Program-made: the position numbers and the translations under genes | Shown here: in pieces, positions 9,890-23,699 of the stretch | Layout: each line of letters opens with the position of its first letter | Position numbering within the stretch: the first letter of the stretch is position 1 | NCBI GenBank assembly: GCA_027382625.1 | Contig: JAJKFJ010021372.1 | Location: forward strand, 1 to 64,000 | Length of the DNA stretch: 64,000 bases | Direction of reading: 5' to 3' | DNA from: Tetmemena sp. SeJ-2015 | Taxonomy: Eukaryota > Ciliophora > Spirotrichea > Sporadotrichida > Oxytrichidae | Notes under the pieces: generated by a model | Seen by the model: the letters and a program-made list of their open reading frames with translations, nothing else | Databases searched by the model: none | What the model was told of the DNA's origin: nothing

Positions 9890-11105
9890 TCAAACTTTAT
9901 AAACTATATCTTAGTACTCTATCCTAAATGTATATATCGTCAAGTTAAATCTTTTTACTTCTGTTAAATATAATTTATAAATGTTTAGTCTATAGTACCT
10001 TGACTGGAGTGACATCTCTCCTCTTCTTAGTTTCAGTTTTAGCTTCTAGGATTCTCTAAGCAGAATCCTCATAGTTCTTAAATTAACTCCTACTCTTAGA
10101 TCTTTTACTCTCCTCTCTGCTCTTACTTTTTCTCTCTTTGGTCTCTGCAGTATTTCCTCTGCGTCTATTCTCAATATTGTTATTATTCTATCTTAAATTA
10201 TCTAGTTAATCAGCTCTGCGATCCTTCTTAGCGAACCATTTCAGTAAGTTCAAACCACTCACGTTATGATAGTCAACCTTCTCTTAAGGCTAAACCCAGT
10301 TATCCTATTGCTCTAGCATACTTGTTGGCTTTGCAGAATAACCAGTTAGTGGACGAGCTTTTTGGACTTGCTCCTTTTCTACTGTCCTATCCTGAAATAA
10401 TAATAAATTTACCATTAAATTCTATCCTAGATTGCTTTCTTCAAGGACTTCATTCTTTAAAATATAAGACAATATATTTTTTGTTCATTTTCTACCTTCT
10501 CTCTTAATCCATATCGTAATTGGCAAGAGGACCCATGTGTGCTTCAATAGTGCCATTCAAGTAAGATTTCATTTGGCTTGGGAACTGCTCTTCTTCCTCA
10601 CTCTCATTTAGAAATGACACCTCCTTGAATTGCTCATCTCTGAGTTAGGTTAACCTAGACGCTGGCTTCGCAAGATCTTTGGGCTTTTATCTTCCACGGA
10701 TTGAAGTTGAAGGCCTTGGCTTCTTAAAAGTGCTCTCCTTGTAAAGAAAAAATTATATTTATCCTTTAATTGTGATGCCTTCTTTTCCATTTCTAATAGC
10801 TCGCCTTGTACTTGTGAAAGCAAATTTATCTTCTAAGAATCATCGAGGGAAAGAATCCCACTAATTGAATAGACCTGTTTTAAGGTGTTCTCAAGTTACT
10901 GTTATATGGCTTGGATAAATAAATATGAACTTGTTTTTGTCTGTAAGCATCTTCATCGTTATATTCATCAGCTTAAAATTTAAAATTAAATGCTTGAGTG
11001 CTAGAAGGATTATTAAGCGTTTTAGGTTTAGGCTTATTAGTTCTCCTATTTTCTTACTCTTTGTTATCCTTTGACTTTATATCTAGTTGCGATTTATTAG
11101 AACTG
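9890..11105 (-). CDS. Basic/acidic low-complexity hypothetical protein
   Basis: Minus-strand coding pieces in several frames, read in order: SKDNKEQENRRTNKPKPK, FKFQADEYNDEDAYRQKQ, LLSQVQGELLEMEKKASQLK (coiled-coil-like), FLNESEEEEQFPSQMKSYL, GTIEAHMGPLANYDMD, DRTVEKEQVQKARPLTGYSA, LNLLKWFAKKDRR, and a Lys/Arg/Ser-rich end (ETKERKSKSREESKRSKS). A GT-AG intron is likely just before DRTVEKE (about 10394-10414). Start and stop are approximate. No family recognised. The 5' end lies about 30 bp from the upstream element of the U6 gene, which runs the other way. Confidence 0.5.
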
Positions 11106-11136
11106 AATGAATATCATTCATAACATATTAAAATTT

Positions 11137-11146
11137 GACCCATAAA
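11137..11146 (+). promoter_or_regulatory. snRNA upstream sequence element
   Basis: GACCCATAAA lies about 55-60 bp upstream of the U6 start. It fits the GACCCATNAA element known upstream of ciliate snRNA genes. A TATA-like TTTATAG at 11173-11179 lies about 25 bp upstream of the RNA, the usual spacing for a polymerase III U6 promoter. Confidence 0.75.
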
Positions 11147-11196
11147 CTTTTAGTGAGGAGATGAGTTAGTGCTTTATAGTGGAGAGGACATGTAGT

Positions 11197-11222
11197 TGGT
11201 GGAACCCCTCGTGGGTCATCCG

Positions 11223-11255
<33 letters not shown>

Positions 11256-11306
11256 GGCCCCTGCGCAAGGATGACACGCTCAAATCGAGAAGTGTATCCC
11301 AGTTTT
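11197..11306 (+). ncRNA. U6: U6 spliceosomal RNA
   Basis: Contains the invariant U6 core: GATACAGAGAAGATTAGCA (the ACAGAGA box that pairs with the 5' splice site), ATGGCCCCTGCGCAAGG and ATGACACGCTCAAATCGAG. A short 5' stem-loop (ACCC-CTCGT-GGGT) precedes it. It ends in a T run at 11303-11309, the polymerase III terminator. The exact 5' end is inferred. Confidence 0.97.
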
Positions 11307-11309
11307 TTT
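11303..11309 (+). terminator. Polymerase III terminator of U6
   Basis: Run of seven T directly after the U6 3' stem. Confidence 0.85.
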
Positions 11310-11731
11310 ACACATTTTACAAATTTTATTTTATTTTAGACGAGAATCCTTAAATAAATTAGTAAATTCTTATTAAATTCTCAATTGACTTAATAAATTT
11401 TGCACTTGTTCTGAATTAGGTCATTTAAATTTTCTTTATCTAGTAGTTAGTTATTCAATCTGACCTTTAAACTTTCTCGTTCTTTTGGAATACTATTGGT
11501 TAAATTAATTGATAAGTTATTTCGTATTCAAATAAATTTAGAAGATTAAAAGAGTTTAAGTATCCAAAATTGAGCAGGTCTTAGAAGATATGTGAAATCT
11601 TGTAAATTTTAATGGATTTACTTCAACAAAATGACATTTTAATTTATATTTTATCATAAAAATAGTTGATATTGAGATATTATAGATCTAACTTCCACGA
11701 AATTAATCCTCCTCATTATTATTTTTACTAA

Positions 11732-13079
11732 TCAGTTATTTAATTAAATTTTAACTTTAGTTTTGATGAATTCTTCAAGTCTCTCCTCAGTATAGACTAA
11801 ACCAGGAACTATAAAGTTAGGCCGTTTCCTTCCTCCATAAATTTTTCTGTCTTCTGGACTTTCGCATCTGAACTCCAATACCTTATCAATGTAAATACAA
11901 CTTAATATTTTGAGAACCTTTGAGACTAAATCTTAGTCCATATTTTCAAAGGCATCAAAGATCCAATAAGTCCTCCAACTATAGCTGCATTCGTATCAGT
12001 ATCACCTCCAGCATAAATAGTTTCAAATAGAATATCTCTAATACCATTTTATCAGTCTCTCCTGATTGAAGTCATAATTTTTGTGTTTTTATCTTGAGAG
12101 AGTGGATACTTTTCAGCTGACTTTAGATAGTGCATACTCCAAACAAAAGCTATCTTCACCCATCCTATGCTAATAAATACATAAATTTTTATATCTTTAA
12201 TCAGAGGTTCTGGTAATACTCCCTTATCAAGCTCGTTTGTTAGCCATCCATGAACGATAGTCATTCTGCGTTTATATGCCTCAGCTTTCACCATATCATA
12301 AACTTTATTTCTGTCTCTTTCACCATTCAGAATCTACTTAATAGCATAGCAATATAAGTAAGCAGTATCTATCACCACACTATTTATAAAAATGAGAAAA
12401 TTATATGTATTGCAGTGAGTGAAGGCGGAAGACAAATGAACTGCGAGATAAAGATCATCATCACTTAGTCTGTGACCCCATATCGCTAGAGGGCATATTC
12501 TCATCAGAGAACCATTGCTTACAAATTTAAAGATATAAGTAATGTATCTTTGAGAGTTGTGAGTGTACTAAACATTCCTGAAAACCTCTTCTGCGCTCTA
12601 TGCTCCAACTAATGCCTGTGAAGTAGCGATACCGATATCTACATTTATATGCTTTAAAGAATAGTAAAGTTACCAAAGGGCTGAGAGAGCACCCATTAGT
12701 TGTACCAGTAGAACAGCCTGTCTAGATTAAGTTCTCCCTTTCCATCCACTAAAACGGGATATAAGTAATTCAAATCTATACTTAGAGCGTTAAAGAGACA
12801 CATAGCCATTTCAGAGTCATCAGTTGTTTAGCCCGGCCCCAGGTCAAAGGTTCCTCCACCCTCTAGCTTTAGAGCTTGTTCAACATGTTGCTTAGAAATA
12901 TATTCTTGGAATTCAACGAATGCCCCAGCTGCATCTCCTATCATAGAACCAAACAAACAGGCCTATAAGATTAAGTCAGGCAAGAGATTCTTTTAGTTCT
13001 AATTATGAATAAAACTAATCTGATCGTTTTAAATCCTTTATACTTGTTTTTACCTTTGCTCTTGATTTTAAAAACTCAT
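11732..13079 (-). CDS. ADP-ribosylglycohydrolase family protein
   Basis: Hydrolase that removes ADP-ribose from proteins or related nucleotides; the exact substrate is not predictable. ATG at 13079 opens a Gln-rich leader, then the first metal-site motif GSMIGDAAGAFVEF and the second, GQTTDDSEMAMCLF. The C-terminal half has AGGDTDTNAAIVGGLIGSLM (plus 11983-12012), the signature Asp-rich magnesium-binding loop of the family. It ends YIDKVLEFRCES, then FIVPGLVYTEERLEEFIK and TGA 11732-11734. All three magnesium motifs are present. Frame changes between about 12050 and 12720, and near 11900, need short IESs (one interrupts DIKxxxxxIGWVKIAFVW). Length is normal for the family. Confidence 0.88.
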
Positions 13080-13159
13080 TTCCATTCTTTGCTGATTTAT
13101 AGTTTGTTCTTTAGTTTCTAGTTATGTCATCTGTTGCTATTTGAAATACTTTGCCTATT

Positions 13160-16100
13160 CAAGAAGAGCAAATTTGTTTAATATAAATTTAATATATTAA
13201 ATTCTTATGAAGTATATCCACCTGCTGATATTTACTCTTTACAACTTGCCTAGCTAAAAGAGATAACTTTCCAATACAAATCATAACTTGATTTTTAAAA
13301 TTATAATAAAACTAAAGGAGATTCGTAAATAAATTTGAGAACACCAATAATAATGTAGATAATATATCAGAAATTATTTTCGACTTCATACTTTAGATTA
13401 AAACTGAAATAGAGCTTAATTTTAAATTTATGGATAAATTTATCATTCTCAACTTATTTTGACTATGATGAATTTTATTTATTAGAACTGGAGTGGTTTT
13501 TCTTAAATTTGCTTGCTTCATACTTCTTCTGCCATAGAAATAAAATAGTGTGTTTATTGTTCTTCTATGTCTTGCTGTCATCTTCTAAGTTGAAAGTGAG
13601 ACGCTTCTCTTTTGTTTTCTTTCAGAACCTGCCACACTTGGAGAATAAAAACAATTGTTAAATTTTGAATTCATTTCAACCGTGTCTTCATGCTAATCAG
13701 GATAGAACTGTACTCCGCTCTTTATCAAAGACTTCTTCTTGGTGCCTCTGGCGTGTTTGCTACTCTAGTTCGTTTTATAGATGAGGTCGTCTTCATCCTC
13801 TGACTCATTTGAGTACCTTCCGTGACTCTTTTACCTTGAGAGGATGCTCTTAGTCAACTAATCATCCGACATACCCATACTACTGTTTATCACTACTGAA
13901 ATCAAATAAAGCTATTGTTATTATCAACTGCTTATATGGGCGTGATGTCTACGATGTGGAACTCCTCTGGCAGAAACTCCTGCTCTCTTATCAGCTCGTC
14001 TCGAGTTATTCCTACGCTCTTATATAATATGTACATTTTCTCTTCAGAGACTTGGACTGCTCCAATTTCTTCTCCTCTTCATTTCCTACCATAGACATTT
14101 AAAAGTATCACACTTTATAAATTAATGTGTACTGTATGCTACTAATTGTGACTTTGGGATGCCTTGCTGGCTAGTTTTCTCTCTTTGGATCGTAGAATCC
14201 GCTCTTCTCAATTTAAATATAATATCCAATTGTCTTATCTGATTTATCAGAGGGTCTCTTGAACCCAAACATTATGTTGAAGTCACCCTCTTACTCGTTT
14301 TCTGAGTTGCCTGTTATCACTGAGTCCACCTCCACTTGCCTCCCCTTCTGTCTCATAAATAAATCATCTTCACTATAAACATTTGATTTTGTCTTTTGTG
14401 TGTGTCCTAGTTCTATTATTGATCTTAGTTGCCCTAACCCTTGTTATTCTTTTGAATAACTCTGCCAACTCTTCTATTGTCTTTGAGAGGTTTGTTTGCC
14501 TTTGGAGTATCATCGCCCCTGGAGCTGTGAGCCCTGCTGCCTCCCTTCTACTTCTTGAATACGTCTCCCAGACTTCTCAGACTCTGGTATATCTCATCGG
14601 CGTCTTTCCCTTGTAGTTACTGTGAAAACCGCCTTTCTTTTTGGGAGTCATCGGTTCCTCAGAAATGGGTGGCCTGTGTATCTTCTCTCCCTCTTTCTTG
14701 ATAGTGAACTTATTCATGGCTGCGTAACTCACTTAAAAAAATAAATAAGTAACTTTAGAGTTGGGCTGTTCATCTTCAATAGAGTCTGTGTTGACTAGGA
14801 ACTCAGTGCCCTTCTTGGCGGGTGTACGGCTGCTAGGCTTTTCATCCTCTGCAAGATGCTTAAGAATAGGCTGTATGTCGTGGTTAATTCCATTGGCTGG
14901 TTGTATCTTCTACTTTTTCGACCTTCTCTTATCGTTCTTCTATTTTCAGTGATCTTGAAATCGCCCTTGGATTCTTTCCTCCCTATCTTCTAAGAGAACA
15001 TTTGGAATATAGTCAGGTGCACGCTCTGTTGCGACTCTTCTCTAGATCGCTGGTTCTCCATGTCCCACTTCTATCAAATATTAAATTGAGTTTTATTCTG
15101 CCAGACCAAGTTAGAATCAAATGCCAGTCTGTCTTTCACCTGATGAAGAAAAGAAAATATAGATTTATTTTATTGAATGCGCTTGATGTTCATGAGAGTC
15201 ACAAAGCGCAGGAAGTTAGCCAGCTTGATGCAGCATTTAGTCTTGAAGGACTGCACCACGAGGAACAACCAAAGAGCAAGGAACCAAACAATTGTCATTA
15301 TGATGATACTGAGAGTTATCAGTCGCACTGGATCCTAAATCTCAGAATTCAAGAAGAACAAAGAACCATAGAAGCACACCAAGCTAGCCACCATTTCTCT
15401 CTTTTCTAACTCGTTCATTCAAATAATCATATAAGTTGATCAACTTATATTCATCATGTTGTTTCTATAAGGCATGGCTTTGACTTGCAGTCTATAGATA
15501 ACTCCTAGCACAAGCAGACTCACCATTGCCTTGAACAGGGATATTTAAGTTTGCAGGAAGACGTTGATGAACACGAGGAACAACTTTCTGAAAATGTTCA
15601 CGAACTCCCAGTAGTAGTGATCCGGCTTCAAGCCTTGGCAGAGAGTCTTGAACCTATTCATAAAGTCCAAGTTTCCCATCTTAAATCTATGTGCTCTCAA
15701 GTAGAAGAAGATATCATAGAATCTTTTAATTTTTTGAAGGTAATAAAGGGCAGACCAACTACCCAGAATCCTATGAAGGGGATTGATATGGCTAAACTCA
15801 ATTTGTAATGGTCACTCTCCCAGCATTTAATTGAGAGGTCGCTCTGTAGCCAGTACTCCTGATCGTCTATCTCTATGCAGTAGAGCAAGTTTATGATTGA
15901 CTTGGTCACTGTAGGCTGAGTGAAGTAGATTACAATGACTGACATGAGAATGATCCAGTTCCAGAGATGCTCTTTCAGATTCTTCTTTATTAGAGTAAGT
16001 ACCCAAAAGCCAAATGAGTAGGCCAGAATGAGAACGATTGGGATGATACAGGTCATCACAGTCTTGAAGTAAATGAAGGAGTCTTCCTTATTGCTGATTA

Positions 16101-19100
16101 TCGTGTTCTTTAAGAAGCAGTCAAAGTAGATTACGTTTTGTACAGAGTCTCCCAAATAGCTGAAGGGTGTGAAGAATCCTTGCAATTGAAAAGGCCAGTT
16201 GAGATCTAGCAGACTTGTGGAGGACATGATCTGCAGAAAATTTGTCATGATTCTCATTATCACAGCTATCTCACTTTAATATAATAAGCATAACTTGTTT
16301 TCCTGGACTTGATATTAAGAACAATGATTGAGGTTAAGAAGCCGAGGATGAGTAAAATAGCTTGGAGCATGAGGATGTTGAAACCTTATTTGGGGCACTC
16401 CCCACAAGTGTTGTAGCCAACCAGAGCATACTTTACTCCATCAACTACTTAACAGACCTGGCATAAGTTTCCACCGTAGCCTTTGTGGCATGTCACGTCA
16501 GAAGACTAACCAGGCAAAATCAAACCTCCTTCACAAGCCTTTGAATTCAGACATTTGTGAATGTTAGTTAAAACAAAATAAATAGTTGAAGAGTTGGAAG
16601 ACCTCCAGAAGCCAGAACGGAGAGTCAAGTTCCTTCCACCAGGGCAGTCGGCGTTTGGTAGGCACTCCTGACATGACTGTGCATTTAAATCAAATGAAAA
16701 GGATCCCATATCACATGGCTTACTTTTATTATATATGTATGAATGGCAAGCAGCTAAAGATTTGAAAATAAACTCATTATAAATTTTGCTTACAAAAACT
16801 CCTGCTAGATGTCACCAACTTCACATCCAGCGAAGTCTAGATAGATGGGAATCTGATTGATCACAAAAAATAGATTTAAATCATCTCTCCATCAGGTATT
16901 TAAAATACCTCTTTGATCTCCTCAGTATTGATAACAAATATAGCAAACTACTACTATTGATGTTTGAGGCATAAATCTTGAAATTAATATGTAAGGAGCC
17001 AGGTCGCGCAACAAATTCTATGGTGTCAAAAGTTGCAACTCCGGCTACAACCTTCTGCTAATTTATCCCTAAAACTGAGGATTCATCTGAGTCTGCAGGC
17101 GAGATAATTATGTTTCTATAATATTCTTGTTATAGGAATTATATTACGATGAGAAGTCATTTGATTAAAGCAAAATTATATTATAAAATATATTTATTGA
17201 TATTCTCTTGTTCTGAGAGTCTAGCACTTCTACTAAAAGCAAATTTAAAATAATAAAATACTTGGATGATTCCTTGAAATTGAAAACCTGAAATTGTGTA
17301 GTTATTGGAGATTTGAATGAGCCTTATTGTGAAGGGGTAGCTTGCAATTTCACTACCATAGGGTGCGTAGTTGTTTTTAAAGTCGTTGTTCTCCCACCCC
17401 AAGGGTTGGTATTTGTTGAAGTATATCGCACCTCCTAAACTGGTTGCTTCATTAGACTCAAACACGTTGTCCTCTGTTTCTTAAAATATTAAATTAATCT
17501 TAAATTATTTTCATACTGGCAGATGTTTTCTAAATAAGGTGACTCATACACATTTCTTACGACCACTACAGTACAAGTACAAAGCTCCTCCTTATTTAAA
17601 ATGATTACTAATCAAATAAATTTAATTTGGCATGACATTCCCCAAATTGAGAATCTTTCACACTTAAGTTAGCATTAGTGAGGGAAATCGAGCCTCCGTT
17701 TGTTGGTGTCCAAAGCCCTTAGAATTGAGAGTTTGATATATCTAGGTTCGCTCCTCTGGATTCAATACCTCTAGACTGGCTTCCATAAGTTTACCATATC
17801 TCATTCGTGTCTATCACTGAGGAAGTGGCATTCGTGTCAGCTGAGGCACTATCAAAGTTTGACTTTATTATATTTTACTTACTCTGCTATCGACCTTGAG
17901 TCTGCATAGTTTTGCGTCAGATAGGAATTGTCTATGAGTGAATTTTTGATGACTATCGAACCAGCCTAGATCTGAATTAGATTTTGGTAGAAATTGCTGA
18001 ACTTGCTGCCATTTATCAAAGCATTGTCACTTCTCTCAATGTAAATGAGTGGGTAAGTAGGGAAGTTATTCTAGCTCAGATTTGTGAAGTTTGACTAGGA
18101 GATTGTTAAATTTATAGATTGGGTCATTGATAAACCATAAAATGCTATTAAACTCACTTTAAAATATATAATTTTTAAATTTAGGATAGTATTCTGAGCT
18201 TAAATGAGCGAAATATTGGTGAAAGAGGAGTTATTAAAAGTGATGTAGGAATTAGAGCTTTAAAGAATACCAATTGATGAGTTCGAAATTGTAGAGTAAG
18301 ATAAAAATCAATATTCTTGTAGAGTTAAGAAATTACACATCCGAGTATAGGAGTGAGTCTACTATGTAAGTCAAGGGAAACACAGTATTAGACTAGATCA
18401 AAGTTTTATTTAGTCCTATGTTTATCAAGCTACAAATATACAATATAAATTTATTTAGCTGGTGTTCTTGAGAATAAACTGGCAGCTCGTAACTCCTACT
18501 ATATTAAATAAGTTCATTAATTAGCATCAGTAGGATCCGTGTAGATATCAGCTATGAGAGTGTCTACTATTTTTATGATACCTTCGTAGCAGGACAGTAA
18601 GTTTCTTTGCTGAGTGTATTTCATGTCCATCATCAAATTATAGTACTCCTCTGGTGAGAGTGAATGTCTTCTAGTCTTGGAACTGACTCTCGTTTAGCTA
18701 TCCTGTGACCACCATCTCATTTATGAAGTCAACATAGGGAAGAAATACTATTTTAATTAGGGTCTGTCAAAGAAAGAAGTGTAGTTGACTATATACTGTA
18801 GCTCTGTGAGAGAGATCAAATCGTTTTTAGATATTGAAGAATTGGAAAAGCGCGACATATTGTCAGTCACCTCCTCAATCTTAACAAATTCTATTGAAAA
18901 TATTGAAACAAGAGCAGCCTAAAGGCCAAAGTTGTTTTAAAGTTAAGAGTTTCTTATCTGTGTATAGCCTTGGTTTGTAACATAGCCTACGCCTCCGTAA
19001 ATCGCGAAGTTGTTCTCAGCCACACAGTTCAGAAAGTAGATTAATAATTATCAAGTCATTTTATGAAATTTTTAAGATCAAGGCATTTTAGTGTGCAAAG

Positions 19101-22100
19101 AAAATACCTCCTTGATAGGCGTAATTCTTTCTGAAGGTGCAGTTTTTTAAAAACCTATCAGGATATTTTTTAATTTTAAGTTTGAAAAGGTTGCTGAGGG
19201 ACCTTGATAGTTTCCAAAGATCACACTTCCTCTTGAGAAAGAATAGTTTTCTTCAAACGTAGAATTGTAAACCTTATAAATATAATTAATTTTAACTTAT
19301 AACCTCTAGGATGCTGTTTGTTCTCTGGGTGAAAAATCCATCAATTATAGGCTTGTTCTACTGGAAAATAGAGCTGTAGATCTTCAGATAAATAAAATAT
19401 TGATACTAAGGGACAGTCTCATCCTCTAAATCGTATGGTTTCTAAATTATCTAAGCCCTTGTGTTAATTAAAATAGTTTAAGTTATTGAAAAAGATGCAG
19501 GAGTCTATGATCTGCGGCCTTAAGTTATTATTCTTAAGCTCCATAATGAAAAATATGTTGACAAATAAATCTATTCTCATTTTATGAATCCCTCCTGTAG
19601 GAAGTTGATGTTTTTAATTTGAGAATTCCTGAGTTAGATCTATGAGTTAAGTTTATTATAGAAGCTATCTATCCTGATGAGACTGTTCCTGCTTTTGAAA
19701 GTGCAGTTTGCTATGGTGATATTGTTTATGTCTACACTATACAGGTCTGAGGCATTTAGGGAGCTCACTGCGTTGAATCCTTGGAATATCAGGAAATTGA
19801 ATTCATTAAAAGTTAAAATTAAATAATTATTCAGAGTCAACCATAGTTACGTTTTGTATTTGGGTATTCACTATCACGCCAGGGTACAAATCCATACTCG
19901 AAATCTTTACTATGTAAGAGTTTTTTGCAGGCTGGTCAAGGTAATGAAAATTCTAATATATATTGCAACTTAAATTTATTCCTGAAAGTGGAATTAAAAA
20001 GCTTGAAGGCCTGGCACTTCATGATGTTAAAATAGCTCGCCATCGAAAACAAACCTATAAATATCTCAATCGTTATATCTATTTACCTTCATTCTCAAAG
20101 AGTGAGTTTCTTATTGTGACTTGATGGGAGGAGTCGTAGGCGATTGCGTTATTTGAGTAAAATTTATTATCCAAAAAGTGCACGTTGTTCAAGTCTACTC
20201 AAATCAAAATTAAAACTTAAATACTTATATAACTTTGGACTGAGTTGGTGCTTTCGAGAGTTTGAAAATTAGCTGAGAATCTATTCATGAGTCGACTAAA
20301 GAGAGAATGAATAGAAATTTAATTAGTCTTACAAGTAATGTTTTAGATAAGCATCCCGTTTACTTGCACATTCGAAGCAACTTAGGGAAAAATCACTCCT
20401 TTCCCTAAGCTCAGTGAATCTCGGTAAGTGAAGTCTAAAAATTTAAATCACCGAATTCTTACTATTATTGTCTATTAATTAAATGTAAGACTTAGAAATT
20501 TTATTTGCTTGATAGAATAATTTTAAGATATTAAAATTTATTGGATTGTAATTCAATTATAGAAGTGATGAAAAATTAAATAAAACGATTTAAGTGATAA
20601 TATAGAGATTGGTTTGGGCTGTGACGTACATCAAGGGCCCCGCCTTTAGATTCATAGTAGTATTTTTTATATACAAATTGGAGAGAGTTAGAGATGGCTG
20701 GTTTGTAGTTATCAGGAAAATTTAATAAGTGGTGTACACATTTTCAACTGTTATATTTTCTATTTTGTATATGAAGTTAAACAAAACAGATAAATATATT
20801 TAATTAATTCCTTAAGGAGTCACCACCCTTGTTGAATTAGATTTAGTAGATGTTTTGGATTTATTAGTCAGTACTGTGCTGTCTTATTATGATGTTAGTG
20901 AACGATTGGTATTTTATTCTTCCATCATTAAAAATGTACTTTTAAATATGATTTGCAGAGACTTTGCAATTTGAGACTGAGTTCAAGTCGAAGTGGAATC
21001 TATTTGCGTCCGTCATTAAATATAATGTAAATCAGAGGTGTGAACGTATCTATTGTGTTATTATCGAAAGTGACGTTGTTTATTGTGTAGATCTATAACT
21101 TAAGATAAATTAATCTGAATAAGTGGCCTCTTTTATTCAAAGACTGAGTCACCCATAATTGTCGTATTCATTTAAAATATTAAGTATTCCTGATGACGAT
21201 GTCTCCATAGTTGGCGTAACTACTCCTCAGAGAGCAGTCTGTATTGATTATGATCGCAAAGTTCAAGTACTCATTTCTGAGGATTGAGTTTGTAAGATAA
21301 AAACTCAGTGGCTCCTTAGATTCAAGAATTGAGCCGGCCATTTAAAAGTGCATCTAAACTAAAGTAAAAGCAAGGGTTTTAATACCTGATGTAGTCTGAT
21401 GAAGCCATACTAGATGTCCCACGCACTGATGAACTCGTCATTCTCATTAAATTGAGAGCAGCCATCTATCAATTCAAATTTACTTCAATAAATAGTTACT
21501 TGTCATGTAGAAGTTCATTATCGTCAAAAAAAATATATGAACATTTTATTTACAAGTCAAGTTACTCCTGATAACTCTGAAATATGCTTTTAAAATATAA
21601 TTAAAAGTGTACGCTTATCGAGATTGCTACTTCAAGAGTTGAAATTCAGATGTCTAAGTAGCTCCATTCACCTTGAAATTTAAACTGGTATTGAATCCTT
21701 AACTCCCCATCAAACTGAAATAAGTTTTAAACATTATATTAAGTAGAGGGTGACTAAGTATACAAATTGGCAGTCTTAAAATACATGGTGGAATTCTACC
21801 CCATTTCGGATATATTTTCCTGTTTATATGTCCTAGGAAATTTAAAATTAATCTATCTAACCTTATAGTCAAGTGGCTAAGCCCGTTTAAATACATATCT
21901 TGCATTAAAATATAAATCAGATTAATGTGTTCAAATAATTCACTGTGCCCTCTCTAACAAGGATAGTGAAGTTTAAATTTCGAGATGGGAGGTTATTAAA
22001 GACCTCGATAAGGGCAGTTTGGATTTGGTTAAATGGCTAGTTTAATAAAATAATAAAGTCTTAGTAAAGTTTTGAGTTCCATATTATAGTGCGCCTTGAT

Positions 22101-23682
22101 AGGTTGAATCCACATAAATATATTTATCGCCTATTTGGTATATTTATTAATCAGCAAATATTATAATTGAAGGAGGTTATAAAAATTTAAATTTCGCATT
22201 CTTACTTCGGCAGTATTATAAAGCCACAACTTCTTTTGAGCTGCTTTAAATGTTGAGAACCTCTACGTAGCTAGTAGATGTAGCATAAGGGTTTTGGCAG
22301 AAGGAAACTTAAATTTTCATTTTAGTGAAAGTTTTTTAAAACACATTTGGCTTGATTAAGATCTAGGTATGGTGTAACTCCTTGACAAATAAAACATCAT
22401 AATTTATTTTTGTAGATCAAAGTAGATTATGAGAATATAATACCTAATTATTACCTAACAAAGGTGGCTAACACAATTGAAAACTTAAGAATTCCTTGTA
22501 TCAAAGTATGGATGTTAGTTGGAGATAAACCCATACTGCACCAACTCTGAAGTCACTTTCTCTCATCAGCCTCATGCCAACTTTACTTTACAATGCGATA
22601 TCATGATGCTTCCATTTACTTTGAGGCGGGAAGAAGGCTTCCACATCTGCTCAAACCTTCCCTTGCTCTCATTTGGAGGGCTTGGGAGCGACCAGTTACA
22701 AGGAACAACTCTGGAGTACTGGATTCTCTGCCTTTTTTACTGCGGAGTTCATCTTAGCTCATCACCATGACTTTCAATGACTATATGCTGGCCGCCAACT
22801 TTATTATGTAATTAATTTTTGTAAATTAAGCATTCTGCATTTTAATCGCAAAGTCCGTAAGGACAAGGACAATCTATAAACAATATGAGGAAAGTTTATA
22901 AGAGGAACAAAATTATAATCAACTAATTACTGACTTACTATGGCAGGTTCCATTTATTACAACTTATACAAAGAATTGTAAATATAAATTTAACTTGTCC
23001 TGGTTCTTCACAAAATTAATTTAATTTTTTAAATGAGCATTTTGAATTATTTTAAGTAGACGAGAATTTTAGGAACTCATTAGCGCATTCTGAGCAAAAA
23101 TATTACTCTTTATATTAATTATAAATAATAAGTATAGTATTATTAGAGCAGGATGCACCATTTGTGCATGTTTTGCAGGTGGGGTCACATTCTATGTATA
23201 GATTAGCTACCTCTTAAAAAAGCAATCATGGGCCTTGTCCATTAAAGGTTGTTAGATCAAAGCAAAGCTTGGATTTAATTAATGAACTTCAGCAACTTAC
23301 TTAAGCCTATTATTTTTTTAGCATTTCCAAGAGTTTTAATCAAAGTATTCTCCTTAATTGCAAACTATAATTCACAAATAGGAATAATCATATTAAATCT
23401 GAAGTAATTTTAACAATTATGATTATATAATTAAAATATTTAATTTTAATATAATTATAAAACTATCTGTGGCTCAATTAATTATCGATGAACTTGTACT
23501 GTTGATACTTCTAGCAGCGTGTTTTTGCTATTATTCCATCCAGTGGCATTTTAATTGGCATCTTAAAAATTAAACTTATAGAAAATGGAGTCCAAAATCT
23601 TATAGGTATAATTAGCTAATGCCAGAATAATCTCCATCTGCTTTCTCTTAGCTTTCAGTAAAGTTAAATAAATTAAGTGCAT
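13160..23682 (-). CDS. Giant multi-domain membrane protein (beta-helix/EGF-like/multi-pass)
   Basis: One gene, read right to left with many IESs and introns. Pieces: a hydrophobic N-terminus from ATG 23682; a Cys-rich furin-like motif CDPTCKTCTNGASC (near 23190) and CPYGLCDQNAEC (near 22850); then about 5 kb of Asn/Ser-rich repeats of the parallel beta-helix kind (NNYTISGFQFQG, NITIANCTF, GGAIYFNKYQP). Next are Cys-rich EGF/ephrin-receptor-like segments SCQECLPNADCPGG and CHKGYGGNLCQVCQ (16390-16720). A multi-pass region follows (15100-16300; FLQTQISLFKAMVSLLVLG, LITLSIIIMTIVWFLALW) and a long charged cytoplasmic tail (13160-15000; SEDDLFMRQKGRQVEVDS, YSNESEDEDDLIYK). This architecture is common among ciliate surface proteins of unknown function. 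Exact ends are approximate, and some segments could belong to a neighbouring gene. Confidence 0.68.
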
Positions 23683-23699
23683 CGTGGGCTGTATAATTA

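Noticed and set aside
22519..22770. Plus-strand open frame of 83 codons.
   Set aside because: Lies within the large minus-strand gene between Cys-rich segments; no independent support.
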